64,000 bases of DNA from positions 39,292 through 103,291 of the forward strand of contig JAGAOZ010000028.1 of NCBI GenBank assembly GCA_017623505.1. The letters run 5' to 3'. The translations under genes were made by a program, and so were the position numbers. The DNA comes from Alistipes sp. (GTDB taxonomy: Bacteria; Bacteroidota; Bacteroidia; Bacteroidales; Rikenellaceae). The notes beneath the pieces were generated by a model. That model made no database searches and was not told the origin of the DNA. It saw nothing but the letters and a program-made list of their open reading frames with translations. Numbering within the stretch: the first letter of the stretch is position 1; each line of letters begins with the position of its first letter. Shown here one piece after another: positions 1 through 8,255 of this stretch.

Positions 1-66
1 AATCTTATCTTCGTGAGTGAATAGCTCCTCCTTGCGGACATATTCTTGAAATTTATCTAAAAGCAT
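1..66 (-). CDS. tilS: tRNA(Ile)-lysidine synthase, N-terminal 22 codons only
   Basis: A start codon at position 66 on the minus strand opens a frame that runs off the window edge, giving 22 residues beginning MLLDKFQEYV and ending THEDKI. This matches the usual start of Bacteroidetes TilS, where a short helix leads to the ATP-binding loop (LLAVSGGxDS) that would lie just outside the window. TilS attaches lysine to C34 of the tRNA-Ile CAU anticodon. It starts 9 bases after the murB stop, so the two are probably cotranscribed. Identification rests on a short N-terminus and is tentative. Confidence 0.55.
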   Translation of the reverse strand, partial: MLLDKFQEYVRKEELFTHEDKI

Positions 67-75
67 AATCTCTTG

Positions 76-1089
76 CTACAAAATATTTACCTCTGGTTCG
101 ATTCTTATCCCGAAACACTCCCATACCCTCTGTTGTACCTGTTCCGAGAGCTCAATTACATCCCGACCACAGGCTCTGCCGTGGTTCACCAGCACCAATG
201 CCTGCCTGTCGTGTACCCCGACCTTTTCGGTGCGATAACCCTTCATTCCGGCTTTGTCGATAAGCCAGCCGGCGGCAAGTTTTGCCTTCGTTGGGTCAGC
301 CGTAGGGTAGACGGGCATATTCTCGTGTTGCTGTTTCAGCTCCTCAGCGCGCTCTTTAGCCACAATCGGATTCTTGAAGAAGCTGCCGGCGTTACCCATC
401 TTCGATGTGTCGGGTAACTTCTCGTTTCTAATCGAGCATATAGCCTCCCGGATGTTGTTTAGCGTAGCGCCACCTAACTCCTCAACTCTTTGACATACGT
501 CGCCATAGTGCAGGTTGGGCTTCGCTACCTTGCTTAGCGTGAAATCTACCGATGTTATTATCACCTTTCCCTTCAACTCCTGCTTGAATATGCTCTCTCG
601 ATATGCAAAACGACACTCCTCTTTGGTGAGTGTTTTGTGTTGATAATCAAGGGTTGAGAATAGATGCACTCTCGATATTATATCCTTAGCCTCAGCGCCG
701 TATGCCCCTATGTTCTGTACGGGCGAAGCACCTACCGAGCCTGGTATGAGCGACAGATTCTCCGCACCCCATAAATTATGCTCCACGCACCAGGCTACCA
801 TGTCGTCCCACTCCACACCTGCCTGAGCGTTGATAGTCACACTCTGCTCATCCTCGGCCACAACCTCTATCCCTTGTCCCACAGGATGAATGAGTGCTCC
901 GTCGTAATCTTGCGTAAAGAGGATGTTGTTTCCTCCTCCCAGAACGTACCATTTTTGCGGTCTGTTCTCTGTGCAAAATATCTGGTCAAGCTCCTCGCCT
1001 CGCTCGAAAGTTATCAGTTTTAGGCATTTTTGTTCGACATGAAAGCTGTTTAGCTCTTTCAAATCGTGGTTTGTAAACTCCTTTATCAT
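76..1089 (-). CDS. murB: UDP-N-acetylenolpyruvoylglucosamine reductase
   Basis: 337 residues, usual length for MurB. The enzyme uses FAD and NADPH to reduce UDP-GlcNAc-enolpyruvate to UDP-MurNAc in cytoplasmic peptidoglycan precursor synthesis. Visible signatures are the FAD-binding GGGNN loop near residue 51, the block IPGSVGASPVQNIGAYG near 115-131, the YRES motif near 164, the catalytic serine region GNAGSFFKNP near 235, and the C-terminal EPEV glutamate. The YRES tyrosine/arginine arrangement and long C-terminus fit the type I enzyme. A promoter-like box lies 92 bases upstream, and tilS follows closely. Confidence 0.97.
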   Translation of the reverse strand: MIKEFTNHDLKELNSFHVEQKCLKLITFERGEELDQIFCTENRPQKWYVLGGGNNILFTQDYDGALIHPVGQGIEVVAEDEQSVTINAQAGVEWDDMVAWCVEHNLWGAENLSLIPGSVGASPVQNIGAYGAEAKDIISRVHLFSTLDYQHKTLTKEECRFAYRESIFKQELKGKVIITSVDFTLSKVAKPNLHYGDVCQRVEELGGATLNNIREAICSIRNEKLPDTSKMGNAGSFFKNPIVAKERAEELKQQHENMPVYPTADPTKAKLAAGWLIDKAGMKGYRTEKVGVHDRQALVLVNHGRACGRDVIELSEQVQQRVWECFGIRIEPEVNIL

Positions 1090-1180
1090 TGCGCCTATCA
1101 GTTTAGCATCAATATTGTTTAAGTAGCTCTATTTTCCGTGAAAATAAATATCTACGGTGAAAAATACTTTGTATTTTCTG

Positions 1181-1188
1181 CAAAGTTA
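1181..1188 (-). promoter_or_regulatory. Promoter -7 box for murB-tilS
   Basis: On the minus strand the sequence is TAACTTTG, a match to the Bacteroidetes -7 consensus TAnnTTTG. It predicts a leader of about 85 bases before murB. No clear -33 TTTG is seen at the right distance. Confidence 0.55.
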
Positions 1189-1281
1189 GAAAATATTTTC
1201 ATAATTTTGGATGATTTTTGATTTTCTCCTTTAGGAGATTGGCTACAAATGACAACTAATTACTAAAAATACGAACTTGAT

Positions 1282-2712
1282 ATGTTTACCAAAGAAGATT
1301 TAGAACAGATTAAGAGCCACTCCTTGACTCTTGAACAAGTCGAGGCTCAGATTGAAAATTTCCGTAAGGGCTTCCCTTATTTGAAGGTCATTCGTCCTGC
1401 TGCTGCCGGCGACGGTGTGCTTGTTATGGACGAGGAGCAGATTGCTCGTGCTCAGGAGCGTTACGATGCGGAGGTCAAGCAGTTGCGTGTCGTTAAGTTC
1501 GTTCCAGCCTCAGGTGCTGCTACCCGTATGTTTAAGGAGCTTTTTGAGTTCGTCAATGGCGGTAAGCGAGGTGCTGGTATTGATACTTTGCTTACCAATA
1601 TTCGTAAGTTTGCCTTTTGGGGTGAGCTGTCGCAGTTTATCAACGAGAAGTCTACCGACGAGGAGATTGTCTCTGCAATCATCCTTAATGGTCTCTCTTA
1701 TGGCTCTAAGCCAAAGGGTTTGGTTACTTTCCACGCTTACGAGGATGGTACCCGTAAGGCTGTCGAGGAGCACATGGTTGAGGGTGCTCTGTACGCTCGT
1801 TCAGGCGATGAGGTCTATATCCACTTTACCGTTTCTGAGGAGCATATGGGCGGCTTCTGGGATGTGTTGGGTGAGTGCCAACCTCATTTCGAGGAGTTCT
1901 TCGGTGTTAAATATAACGTGTCGTTCTCGGTACAGAAGCCATCTACCGACACTATTGCCGTGAACCCTGATAACACCCCATTCCGTAGCGATGATGGTAA
2001 ACTCTTGTTCCGCCCTGCCGGCCACGGTGCTTTGATTGAGAATCTGAATGATATTGACGCCGATATTATTTTTGTCAAGAACATCGACAACGTCACCACC
2101 GACTCTCGCCGTGGCGATACGATTAAGTATAAGAAAGCCCTTGCTGGCCTTCTTTTGGAGCTGCAAGAGAAGTCTTTCGAGTATTTGAAAGTCTTGGAGG
2201 TTGGCGGTGCCGATTTGGAGCCTATCGCCGAGTTTGTAGAGAAGCAGTTGTGTGTTAAGCTTCCTGAGGATTATAATACCGCTTTACTCAAGAGGGTTTT
2301 GGACCGGCCAATCCGCGTCTGTGGTGTTGTACGTAATCAGGGTGAGCCTGGAGGTGGCCCATTCTGGGTTGCAGGTGATGGTATCGAGGCTTTGCAGATT
2401 GCCGAGTCGAGCCAGATTGCACCGGAGGATATGCATCTGATGAAGAATGCCACCCACTTCAACCCTGTTGATTTGGTTTGTGGTGTCAAGGACTCTCGTT
2501 CCAACAAGTTTGACTTGACCAAGTACACCGACCCTTCTACGGGCTTCATCTCGTCTAAGTCGAGTGGTGGTCGTGAGCTGCGTGCTCAGGAGCTTCCTGG
2601 CTTGTGGAATGGTGCTATGGCGAATTGGAATACAGTCTTTGTGGAGGTTCCGATTACAACCTTCTCGCCTGTTAAGGTTGTCCAGGATTTGCTACGTCCG
2701 GAGCATCAATAG
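1282..2712 (+). CDS. DUF4301 family protein
   Basis: 476 residues, cytoplasmic, with no signal peptide or membrane segment. The conserved block FVPASGAATRMFKELFEF (about residues 74-91) resembles the DUF4301 family of Bacteroidetes; its glycine/arginine-rich loop looks like a nucleotide- or sugar-phosphate-binding loop as in nucleotidyltransferases, but this is inference. Other conserved-looking stretches are FRPAGHGALIENLND near 240 and GEPGGGPFWV near 355. It is a single-gene unit: divergent from murB, and followed by an intrinsic terminator. The start ATG is clear. Function unknown; family assignment is from motif memory. Confidence 0.8.
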   Translation: MFTKEDLEQIKSHSLTLEQVEAQIENFRKGFPYLKVIRPAAAGDGVLVMDEEQIARAQERYDAEVKQLRVVKFVPASGAATRMFKELFEFVNGGKRGAGIDTLLTNIRKFAFWGELSQFINEKSTDEEIVSAIILNGLSYGSKPKGLVTFHAYEDGTRKAVEEHMVEGALYARSGDEVYIHFTVSEEHMGGFWDVLGECQPHFEEFFGVKYNVSFSVQKPSTDTIAVNPDNTPFRSDDGKLLFRPAGHGALIENLNDIDADIIFVKNIDNVTTDSRRGDTIKYKKALAGLLLELQEKSFEYLKVLEVGGADLEPIAEFVEKQLCVKLPEDYNTALLKRVLDRPIRVCGVVRNQGEPGGGPFWVAGDGIEALQIAESSQIAPEDMHLMKNATHFNPVDLVCGVKDSRSNKFDLTKYTDPSTGFISSKSSGGRELRAQELPGLWNGAMANWNTVFVEVPITTFSPVKVVQDLLRPEHQ

Positions 2713-2741
2713 TGTTTGGAAAAATAGAATAATTTTAACAT

Positions 2742-2770
2742 AAACCGCCTATAAAATGGGCGGTTTTGTT
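2742..2770 (+). terminator. Intrinsic terminator after the DUF4301 gene
   Basis: An 8-bp stem (AAACCGCC with GGCGGTTT) and a 9-base loop, followed by a T-rich run TTTTGTTTTT. It lies 30 bases after the stop codon. Confidence 0.85.
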
Positions 2771-2845
2771 TTTCTCTGTTTTTTACGCGAGGTTGTGTAC
2801 TTTGGTGCTAATTAAATAAAAATTTTTATAAAAATATGTTATTTT

Positions 2846-2863
2846 GCTAACACTTTTGTTAGC
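2846..2863. other. Small hairpin within the 380-base gap before the ATPase operon
   Basis: The gap from 2713 to 3092 holds the DUF4301 terminator, a 7-bp hairpin (GCTAACA/TGTTAGC, 4-base loop) at this position, AT-rich DNA, and the ATPase promoter. I see no gene. The hairpin has no T run and its role is unknown. Confidence 0.4.
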
Positions 2864-2971
2864 CTGCTTATAGTCAATGACTTAATCCTCCAAAAAATCG
2901 GTTATTTCGCACTTGCAGACTTTTTATTTTGCTCAATTAAATGCTTTAAATGGCAAAAACAAGACTTTAAT

Positions 2972-3002
2972 TTTGCAACTATGCTAAAAAGTTTTACCTT
3001 TG
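2972..3002 (+). promoter_or_regulatory. Promoter of the V-type ATPase operon
   Basis: TTTG at 2972-2975, a 19-base spacer, then TACCTTTG at 2995-3002: a near-ideal Bacteroidetes promoter. Transcription would start near 3009, leaving an 84-base leader. This rules out a TTG-initiated extension of atpE that would begin inside the -7 box. Confidence 0.8.
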
Positions 3003-3092
3003 TGTGCCGTTTTAATAATAGGTATAGCAGCAATTGTTTACTTTTTTACAAAATTCGCAAATTATATAAGCAATAAATCAAATATAAAAATT

Positions 3093-3698
3093 ATGAGTAA
3101 CACAAAACTTCAACAACTGACAGACAAACTCTATCAAGAGGGTTTGGAGAAGGGCCGCAACGAGGCTGATAACTTGGTCGCTCAGGCCAAGAGCGAGGCT
3201 CAGAAGATTGTAGCGGAGGCTGAGGCAAAGGCTCAGCAGATTATCGCCGATGCCGAGCATAAGGCTGAGGATATCGAGAAGAATGCTATGACCGAGATTG
3301 CATTGGCAGGTAAGCAGGCGGTAGCTAAGATTAAGGCTGAGATTGAGACTTTGATTGTCGCTAAGACAACTACTGAGGGTGTTAAGGCTGCTAATCTCGA
3401 CGCCGATTTCATTAAGGATATGCTTTTGGCTGTTGCCAAGAATTGGAACAATGGCGAGAAGGTGGAGCTCTCTGTTATGCTTCCTGAGGCTAAGAAGGCA
3501 GAGCTTGGTAAGAAGTTCGAGGCTGCTGCTAAGGCTCTTTTGAGCGAGGGTATCGAGGTTGGCTTTGCTGCCGATGTTAAGAGTGGCTTTAAGGTTGGTG
3601 AGAAGGCTGGAGGTTACTACATCTCTTTCTCTGACGAGAGCTTTGAGGCTTTGTTGAGCGGTTATCTGCGTGAGAAGGTGGCTAAACTCATTTTTTAA
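3093..3698 (+). CDS. atpE: V-type ATP synthase subunit E
   Basis: 201 residues from the ATG at 3093. The N-terminal half is a long charged heptad-type helix rich in Ala, Glu, Lys and Gln (about residues 15-75), and the C-terminal half is a globular domain, as in the peripheral-stalk subunit E of V/A-type ATPases. Subunit E holds the A3B3 head against rotation. It is the first gene of the ATPase operon, with 11 bases to the next gene. A longer reading is possible from a TTG at 3000, but that codon overlaps the promoter. The usual stalk partner G/H is not seen in the operon. Confidence 0.88.
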   Translation: MSNTKLQQLTDKLYQEGLEKGRNEADNLVAQAKSEAQKIVAEAEAKAQQIIADAEHKAEDIEKNAMTEIALAGKQAVAKIKAEIETLIVAKTTTEGVKAANLDADFIKDMLLAVAKNWNNGEKVELSVMLPEAKKAELGKKFEAAAKALLSEGIEVGFAADVKSGFKVGEKAGGYYISFSDESFEALLSGYLREKVAKLIF

Positions 3699-3709
3699 GA
3701 CAACGCACT

Positions 3710-4543
3710 ATGTTTGACAAGAATTATTACTGTCTGGTAGCCGGACTTCGTGAGTATTCGCTCGATAGCGACGTGAAGGGCTTCGACGCCAAGGAGATTA
3801 TCTCTGAGATTGTCGAGGAGCTCTCTAAGAGCGATGCTGAGGCGGTACGTCTGATGTATGGCTATTATGACTGTGAGAATATCATCGCTTTGCGTGCGGG
3901 CCGTTCGGCTTTCAATCCTCTGGGTAATATCTCTCAGGAGGATTTGGAGCAGGAGCTCTCTTCGCCAAAGCTTTTGCCTGGCAGAGTAGCTGCTGTGGTT
4001 CGCGCCTATGCCGATCAGGAGGGCGAGGATGCCGAGTCGGTTGATTTCTCTCGTAGCTTTGAGAATTCGCTCTACGCAGCCTACTATGAGGAGTGTTCTC
4101 ACTCAAAGAGTCGATTTATTCGAGCGTGGTCTGAGTTTGACCGTACCTTGCGTAATGTGTCGGCAGCTGTTGTTGCCCGCGCGACATCTCGCCCTATCGA
4201 GAGTGTCGTTGTTGGCGGAGGAGATGTTGTCGAGCAGTTGCAGCGCTCGTCGGCTGCGGACTTCGGTTTGCGTGGCGAGTTGCCATATATCGACGCTGTT
4301 ATAGCGGCTGTTAATGACGAGCAGAACCTTGTTGAGAAGGAGCATAAGCTTGATATGGTTCGTTGGGAGCAGGCTGGTGAGTTGGCAGGCTTCGATTACT
4401 TTAACATCAACGCAATCCTCTCTTATTTGGCTAAGATTAACATCGTGGCTCGTTGGTCATTGTTGGATCCTAAGCGTGGCCGTGAGATGTTCGAGCGTAT
4501 TATGGCGGAGTTGGATGGTAAGGAATTGATAAATAAACAATAA
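3710..4543 (+). CDS. DUF2764 family protein of the V-type ATPase operon
   Basis: 277 residues, soluble, without signal peptide. It begins MFDKNYYCLVAGLREY, typical of DUF2764, a family known from Bacteroidetes V-ATPase operons and always between E and A subunits. Position and mostly helical composition suggest it replaces the central-stalk connector subunit C/d that couples the head to the membrane ring; this is inference. The C-terminal region holds an FDYFNINAILSYLAKI helix. Spacing is 11 bases on both sides, so it is translated with the ATPase genes. Confidence 0.8.
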   Translation: MFDKNYYCLVAGLREYSLDSDVKGFDAKEIISEIVEELSKSDAEAVRLMYGYYDCENIIALRAGRSAFNPLGNISQEDLEQELSSPKLLPGRVAAVVRAYADQEGEDAESVDFSRSFENSLYAAYYEECSHSKSRFIRAWSEFDRTLRNVSAAVVARATSRPIESVVVGGGDVVEQLQRSSAADFGLRGELPYIDAVIAAVNDEQNLVEKEHKLDMVRWEQAGELAGFDYFNINAILSYLAKINIVARWSLLDPKRGREMFERIMAELDGKELINKQ

Positions 4544-4554
4544 AACAGATATAG

Positions 4555-6312
4555 ATGAAAACTTTAGGACGAGTAAACGGTATCATCTCGAACATCGTAA
4601 TCGTTAAGGCTGACGGTGCGGTGGGACAGAACGAGATTTGTCACGTATACTGTGGTGATACCCGCTTGATGGCTGAGGTCATCAAGGTCATTGGCGACGA
4701 TGCTTACGTACAGGTTTACGATAGCACCCGTGGCTTGAAGATTGGCGACAAGGTTGAGTTTATGGGTCACATGTTGGAGGCAACATTGGCTCCTGGTCTT
4801 TTGTCGCGTAACTACGACGGTCTGCAGAACGACTTGGAGAAGATGGACGGTTTGTTCATCAACCGTGGTTCTATTACCGACCCTATTGATTACGAGCGTA
4901 AGTGGGATTTCATTCCATTGGCTAAGGCTGGTGATAAGGTTACCGCGAGCGATTGGCTTGGTCAGGTTAAGGAGCAGTGGGTGGACCACAAGATTATGGT
5001 TCCATTCATTATGCAGGGCTCTTACACCGTTAAGAGTGTTGTTGCTGCTGGCGAGTATAAAGTTACCGACACCATCGCAGTTTTGACCGACAAGGATGGT
5101 AACGAGTACCCTGTAACTATGGTACAGAAGTGGCCTGTTAAGCAGGCAATCCGCTGCTATTCAGAGAAGCCACGTCCATCACGCGTTATGGAGACAGGTG
5201 TTCGTGCTATCGATACTTTTAACCCTCTGGCTGAGGGTGGTACAGGTTTTATCCCTGGCCCATTCGGTGCTGGTAAGACCGTGCTTCAGCACGCTATCTC
5301 TAAGCAGGCTGACGCAGATGTTATCATCATCGTTGCTTGTGGTGAGCGTGCTAACGAGGTTGTGGAGATTTTCGCTGAGTTCCCTGAGCTTATCGACCCA
5401 CGTACAGGTCACAAGCTTATGGAGCGTACCATCATCATCTGTAACACCTCTAACATGCCCGTTGCTGCACGTGAGGCATCAGTTTATACCGGTATGACTA
5501 TCGGTGAGTACTACCGTGCTATGGGTCTGAAGGTTTTGGTTATGGCTGACTCTACTTCACGTTGGGCTCAGGCGTTGCGTGAGATGTCTAACCGTTTGGA
5601 GGAGCTTCCTGGTCAGGATGCGTTCCCTATGGACCTCTCGGCTATCATCTCTAACTTCTATGCTCGTGCAGGTTTGGTTAAGCTCTATAACGGTCAGACA
5701 GGTTCAGTAACATTCCTCGGTACCGTATCACCTGCGGGTGGTAACCTTAAGGAGCCTGTTACCGAGTCTACCAAGAAGGCAGCACGTTGTTTCTACGCTC
5801 TTTCTCAGGGCCGTGCCGACTCTAAGCGTTACCCAGCTATCGACCCTCTGGACTCTTACTCTAAGTATCTGGAGTATCCTGAGGTTGCCGGTTATCTCGA
5901 TGAGCATATCGGTAAGAATTGGGTTAGCGAGGTTTACGAGGGTAAGACTATCGTTCAGCGTGGTAAGGAGGCTAACGACCAGATTAACATCTTGGGTGAT
6001 GACGGTGTACCTGTATCATACCACGAGCGTTTCTGGAAGAGTGAGCTTTTGGACTACGTTATCCTTCAGCAGGATGCTTTCGATGATATCGATGCAAACT
6101 GTCCTATCGAGCGTCAGAAGTTGATGTATGAGATGGTTCTCGATATCTGCCGTCGTGACTTTGATTTTGCAGATTTTGAGGAGTGCTCACGCTACTTCAA
6201 GGGCTTGATTAACCTCTTCCGTCAGATGAACTACTCTGAGTGGCAGAGTGAGAAGTTCTACGACTATAAGAGTCAGATTGAGCAGACTGTTAATAATAAA
6301 CTCGCTAAATAA
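4555..6312 (+). CDS. atpA: V-type ATP synthase subunit A (catalytic)
   Basis: 585 residues, full length. The catalytic subunit hydrolyses or makes ATP in the A3B3 head. The Walker A loop GPFGAGKT is at residues 235-242, followed by the ACGERANE block near 261-268, and the A-type non-homologous insertion precedes them. The SRWAQALREMSNRLEELPG segment is the conserved Walker B/arginine region. The gene is preceded by a purine-rich A stretch and lies 11 bases after the DUF2764 gene and 8 before atpB. Ion specificity cannot be told from this subunit. Confidence 0.97.
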   Translation: MKTLGRVNGIISNIVIVKADGAVGQNEICHVYCGDTRLMAEVIKVIGDDAYVQVYDSTRGLKIGDKVEFMGHMLEATLAPGLLSRNYDGLQNDLEKMDGLFINRGSITDPIDYERKWDFIPLAKAGDKVTASDWLGQVKEQWVDHKIMVPFIMQGSYTVKSVVAAGEYKVTDTIAVLTDKDGNEYPVTMVQKWPVKQAIRCYSEKPRPSRVMETGVRAIDTFNPLAEGGTGFIPGPFGAGKTVLQHAISKQADADVIIIVACGERANEVVEIFAEFPELIDPRTGHKLMERTIIICNTSNMPVAAREASVYTGMTIGEYYRAMGLKVLVMADSTSRWAQALREMSNRLEELPGQDAFPMDLSAIISNFYARAGLVKLYNGQTGSVTFLGTVSPAGGNLKEPVTESTKKAARCFYALSQGRADSKRYPAIDPLDSYSKYLEYPEVAGYLDEHIGKNWVSEVYEGKTIVQRGKEANDQINILGDDGVPVSYHERFWKSELLDYVILQQDAFDDIDANCPIERQKLMYEMVLDICRRDFDFADFEECSRYFKGLINLFRQMNYSEWQSEKFYDYKSQIEQTVNNKLAK

Positions 6313-6320
6313 CGGACGCC

Positions 6321-7640
6321 ATGACAACAAGAGCATTTCAGAAAGTATATACAAAGATTGACAATATCACTAAGGCAACCATCACACTCCGCGCTACGGG
6401 CGTAGGTAACGATGAGTTGGCTACTGTGGGCGGTAAGCTTGCACAGGTAGTGAAGATTATGGGCGAGAACGTTACATTGCAGGTTTTCGCAGGAACAGAG
6501 GGTTTGGCTACCGACTCTGAGGTTGTATTCCACGGTGAGGCACCAAAGCTTAAGGTATCAGATAACTTGGCAGGCCGTTTCTTCAACGCCTACGGTGAGC
6601 CATTGGAGGGCGGTGAGCCTATCGAGGGTGAGGCACGCGAGATTGGTGGTCCTACCGTAAACCCATTCCGTCGTATCCAGCCATCAGAGCTTATCGCAAC
6701 AGGTATTGCAGGTATCGACCTTAATAATACTATCGTATCAGGTCAGAAGATTCCATTCTTCGCTGATCCTGACCAGCCTTATAACGCCGTTATGGCAAAC
6801 GTTGCTTTGCGTGCTAAGGCCGACAAGATTATCTTGGGTGGTATGGGTCTTACCAACGACGACTTCCTCTACTTTAAGCAGGTCTTCGAGAACGCAGGTG
6901 CGTTGGACCGTATCGTATCGTTCGTAAATACAACAGAGAATCCTCCTGTGGAGCGTCTGTTGGTACCTGATATGGCATTGACTGCTGCTGAGTACTTCGC
7001 GGTAGATAAGGGCGAGAAGGTGTTGGTTCTTTTGACCGATATGACCCTTTATGCCGATGCACTCGCTATCGTATCAAACCGTATGGACCAGATTCCATCA
7101 AAGGACTCTATGCCTGGTTCACTCTATTCGGATTTGGCGAAGATTTACGAGAAGGCCGTGCAGTTGCCTAACGGTGGTTCTATCACTATTATCGCCGTTA
7201 CCACCTTGTCTGGTGGCGATATTACTCACGCTATTCCTGATAACACCGGTTATATCACCGAGGGTCAGCTCTTCTTGCGTAACGACTCTGATACCGGTAA
7301 GGTTATCGTAGACCCATTCCGTTCGCTGTCTCGTCTGAAGCAGCTCGTTATCGGTAAGAAGACCCGTGAGGACCACCCACAGGTTATGAACGCCTGCGTT
7401 CGTCTTTATGCCGATGCAGCTAATGCTAAGACTAAGTTGGAGAATGGTTTCGACCTGTCGGATTATGACGAGCGTGCTTTGAAGTTTGCTCACGACTACT
7501 CTGAGCGTCTGTTGGCTATCGACGTAAATATCGAGATTGAGCAGATGCTTGATACAGCGTGGACACTCTTCTCTAAGTACTTCTCTAAGGAGGAGGTTGC
7601 CATTAAGGCAGAACTCATTGCTAAGTATTGGAAAGCATAA
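6321..7640 (+). CDS. atpB: V-type ATP synthase subunit B
   Basis: 439 residues. The non-catalytic nucleotide-site subunit alternates with A in the head. As expected for B it lacks a Walker A lysine: the equivalent loop reads SGQKIPFFADPDQPYN. The segments LADPFRSL-like VDPFRSLSRLKQL near 331 and SMPGSLYSDLAKIYEKA near 257 are conserved in the family. It has the usual length and sits between atpA and atpD with 6- to 8-base gaps. Confidence 0.96.
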   Translation: MTTRAFQKVYTKIDNITKATITLRATGVGNDELATVGGKLAQVVKIMGENVTLQVFAGTEGLATDSEVVFHGEAPKLKVSDNLAGRFFNAYGEPLEGGEPIEGEAREIGGPTVNPFRRIQPSELIATGIAGIDLNNTIVSGQKIPFFADPDQPYNAVMANVALRAKADKIILGGMGLTNDDFLYFKQVFENAGALDRIVSFVNTTENPPVERLLVPDMALTAAEYFAVDKGEKVLVLLTDMTLYADALAIVSNRMDQIPSKDSMPGSLYSDLAKIYEKAVQLPNGGSITIIAVTTLSGGDITHAIPDNTGYITEGQLFLRNDSDTGKVIVDPFRSLSRLKQLVIGKKTREDHPQVMNACVRLYADAANAKTKLENGFDLSDYDERALKFAHDYSERLLAIDVNIEIEQMLDTAWTLFSKYFSKEEVAIKAELIAKYWKA

Positions 7641-7646
7641 TAACGT

Positions 7647-8255
7647 ATGGCAATTAAATTTCAATATAATAAAACTTCGCTGGGTGAATTAGGCAAGCAG
7701 CTCAAGATGCGAAAGACGGCTCTTCCTACCATCAAGAGTAAGGAGTCGGCTTTGCGTAGTGAGGTGAAGAAGGCGAAGGATACCGCGCGTGACTACCAGC
7801 GTCGTTTGGAGGCTTTGAGAGCTGAATACGACTATATGGTAGCTCTGTGGGGTGAGTTCGACTCTACGCTTTTGAGCGTTGAGGATGTCGTTCTCACTAC
7901 GCAGAAGATTGCAGGTGTCCGCACTCCGGCATTGGAGGATGTACGCTTCGAGCAGAAACCGTACGATTTGTTCTCCTCACCGGTTTGGTTTGCCGATGGC
8001 TTGGATTTGCTCAAGCGGATGGCGACACTCGGCATCGAGTATGAGGTCTTCAACCGTAAGATGGAGTTGTTGGACTACGCACGTAGAAAGACCACCCAGA
8101 AGGTTAATCTCTACGAGAAGGTGCAGATTCCGGGTTATGAGGATGCCATCCGTAAGATTAAGCGATTTATGGAGGATGAGGAGAACCTCTCTAAATCGGC
8201 ACAAAAGATTGTTAAAACACGTCAACAACAGGCTGCGGAGGGGTCTATGCTATGA
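7647..8255 (+). CDS. atpD: V-type ATP synthase subunit D
   Basis: 202 residues. The rotor axle subunit: the N-terminus FQYNKTSLGELGKQLKMRK and the C-terminal ESMRRIKRFM-like helix (IRKIKRFMEDEENLSK) form the long antiparallel coiled coil that turns inside A3B3. The sequence between is rich in charged helix formers, as expected. Its stop overlaps the atpI start as ATGA, which implies translational coupling. Confidence 0.92.
   Translation: MAIKFQYNKTSLGELGKQLKMRKTALPTIKSKESALRSEVKKAKDTARDYQRRLEALRAEYDYMVALWGEFDSTLLSVEDVVLTTQKIAGVRTPALEDVRFEQKPYDLFSSPVWFADGLDLLKRMATLGIEYEVFNRKMELLDYARRKTTQKVNLYEKVQIPGYEDAIRKIKRFMEDEENLSKSAQKIVKTRQQQAAEGSML

Noticed and set aside
3000-3092. Longer atpE reading from a TTG at 3000 with a hydrophobic N-terminus
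   Set aside because: The TTG is part of the -7 box TACCTTTG at 2995-3002, so it lies before the likely transcription start, and subunit E has no membrane segment.
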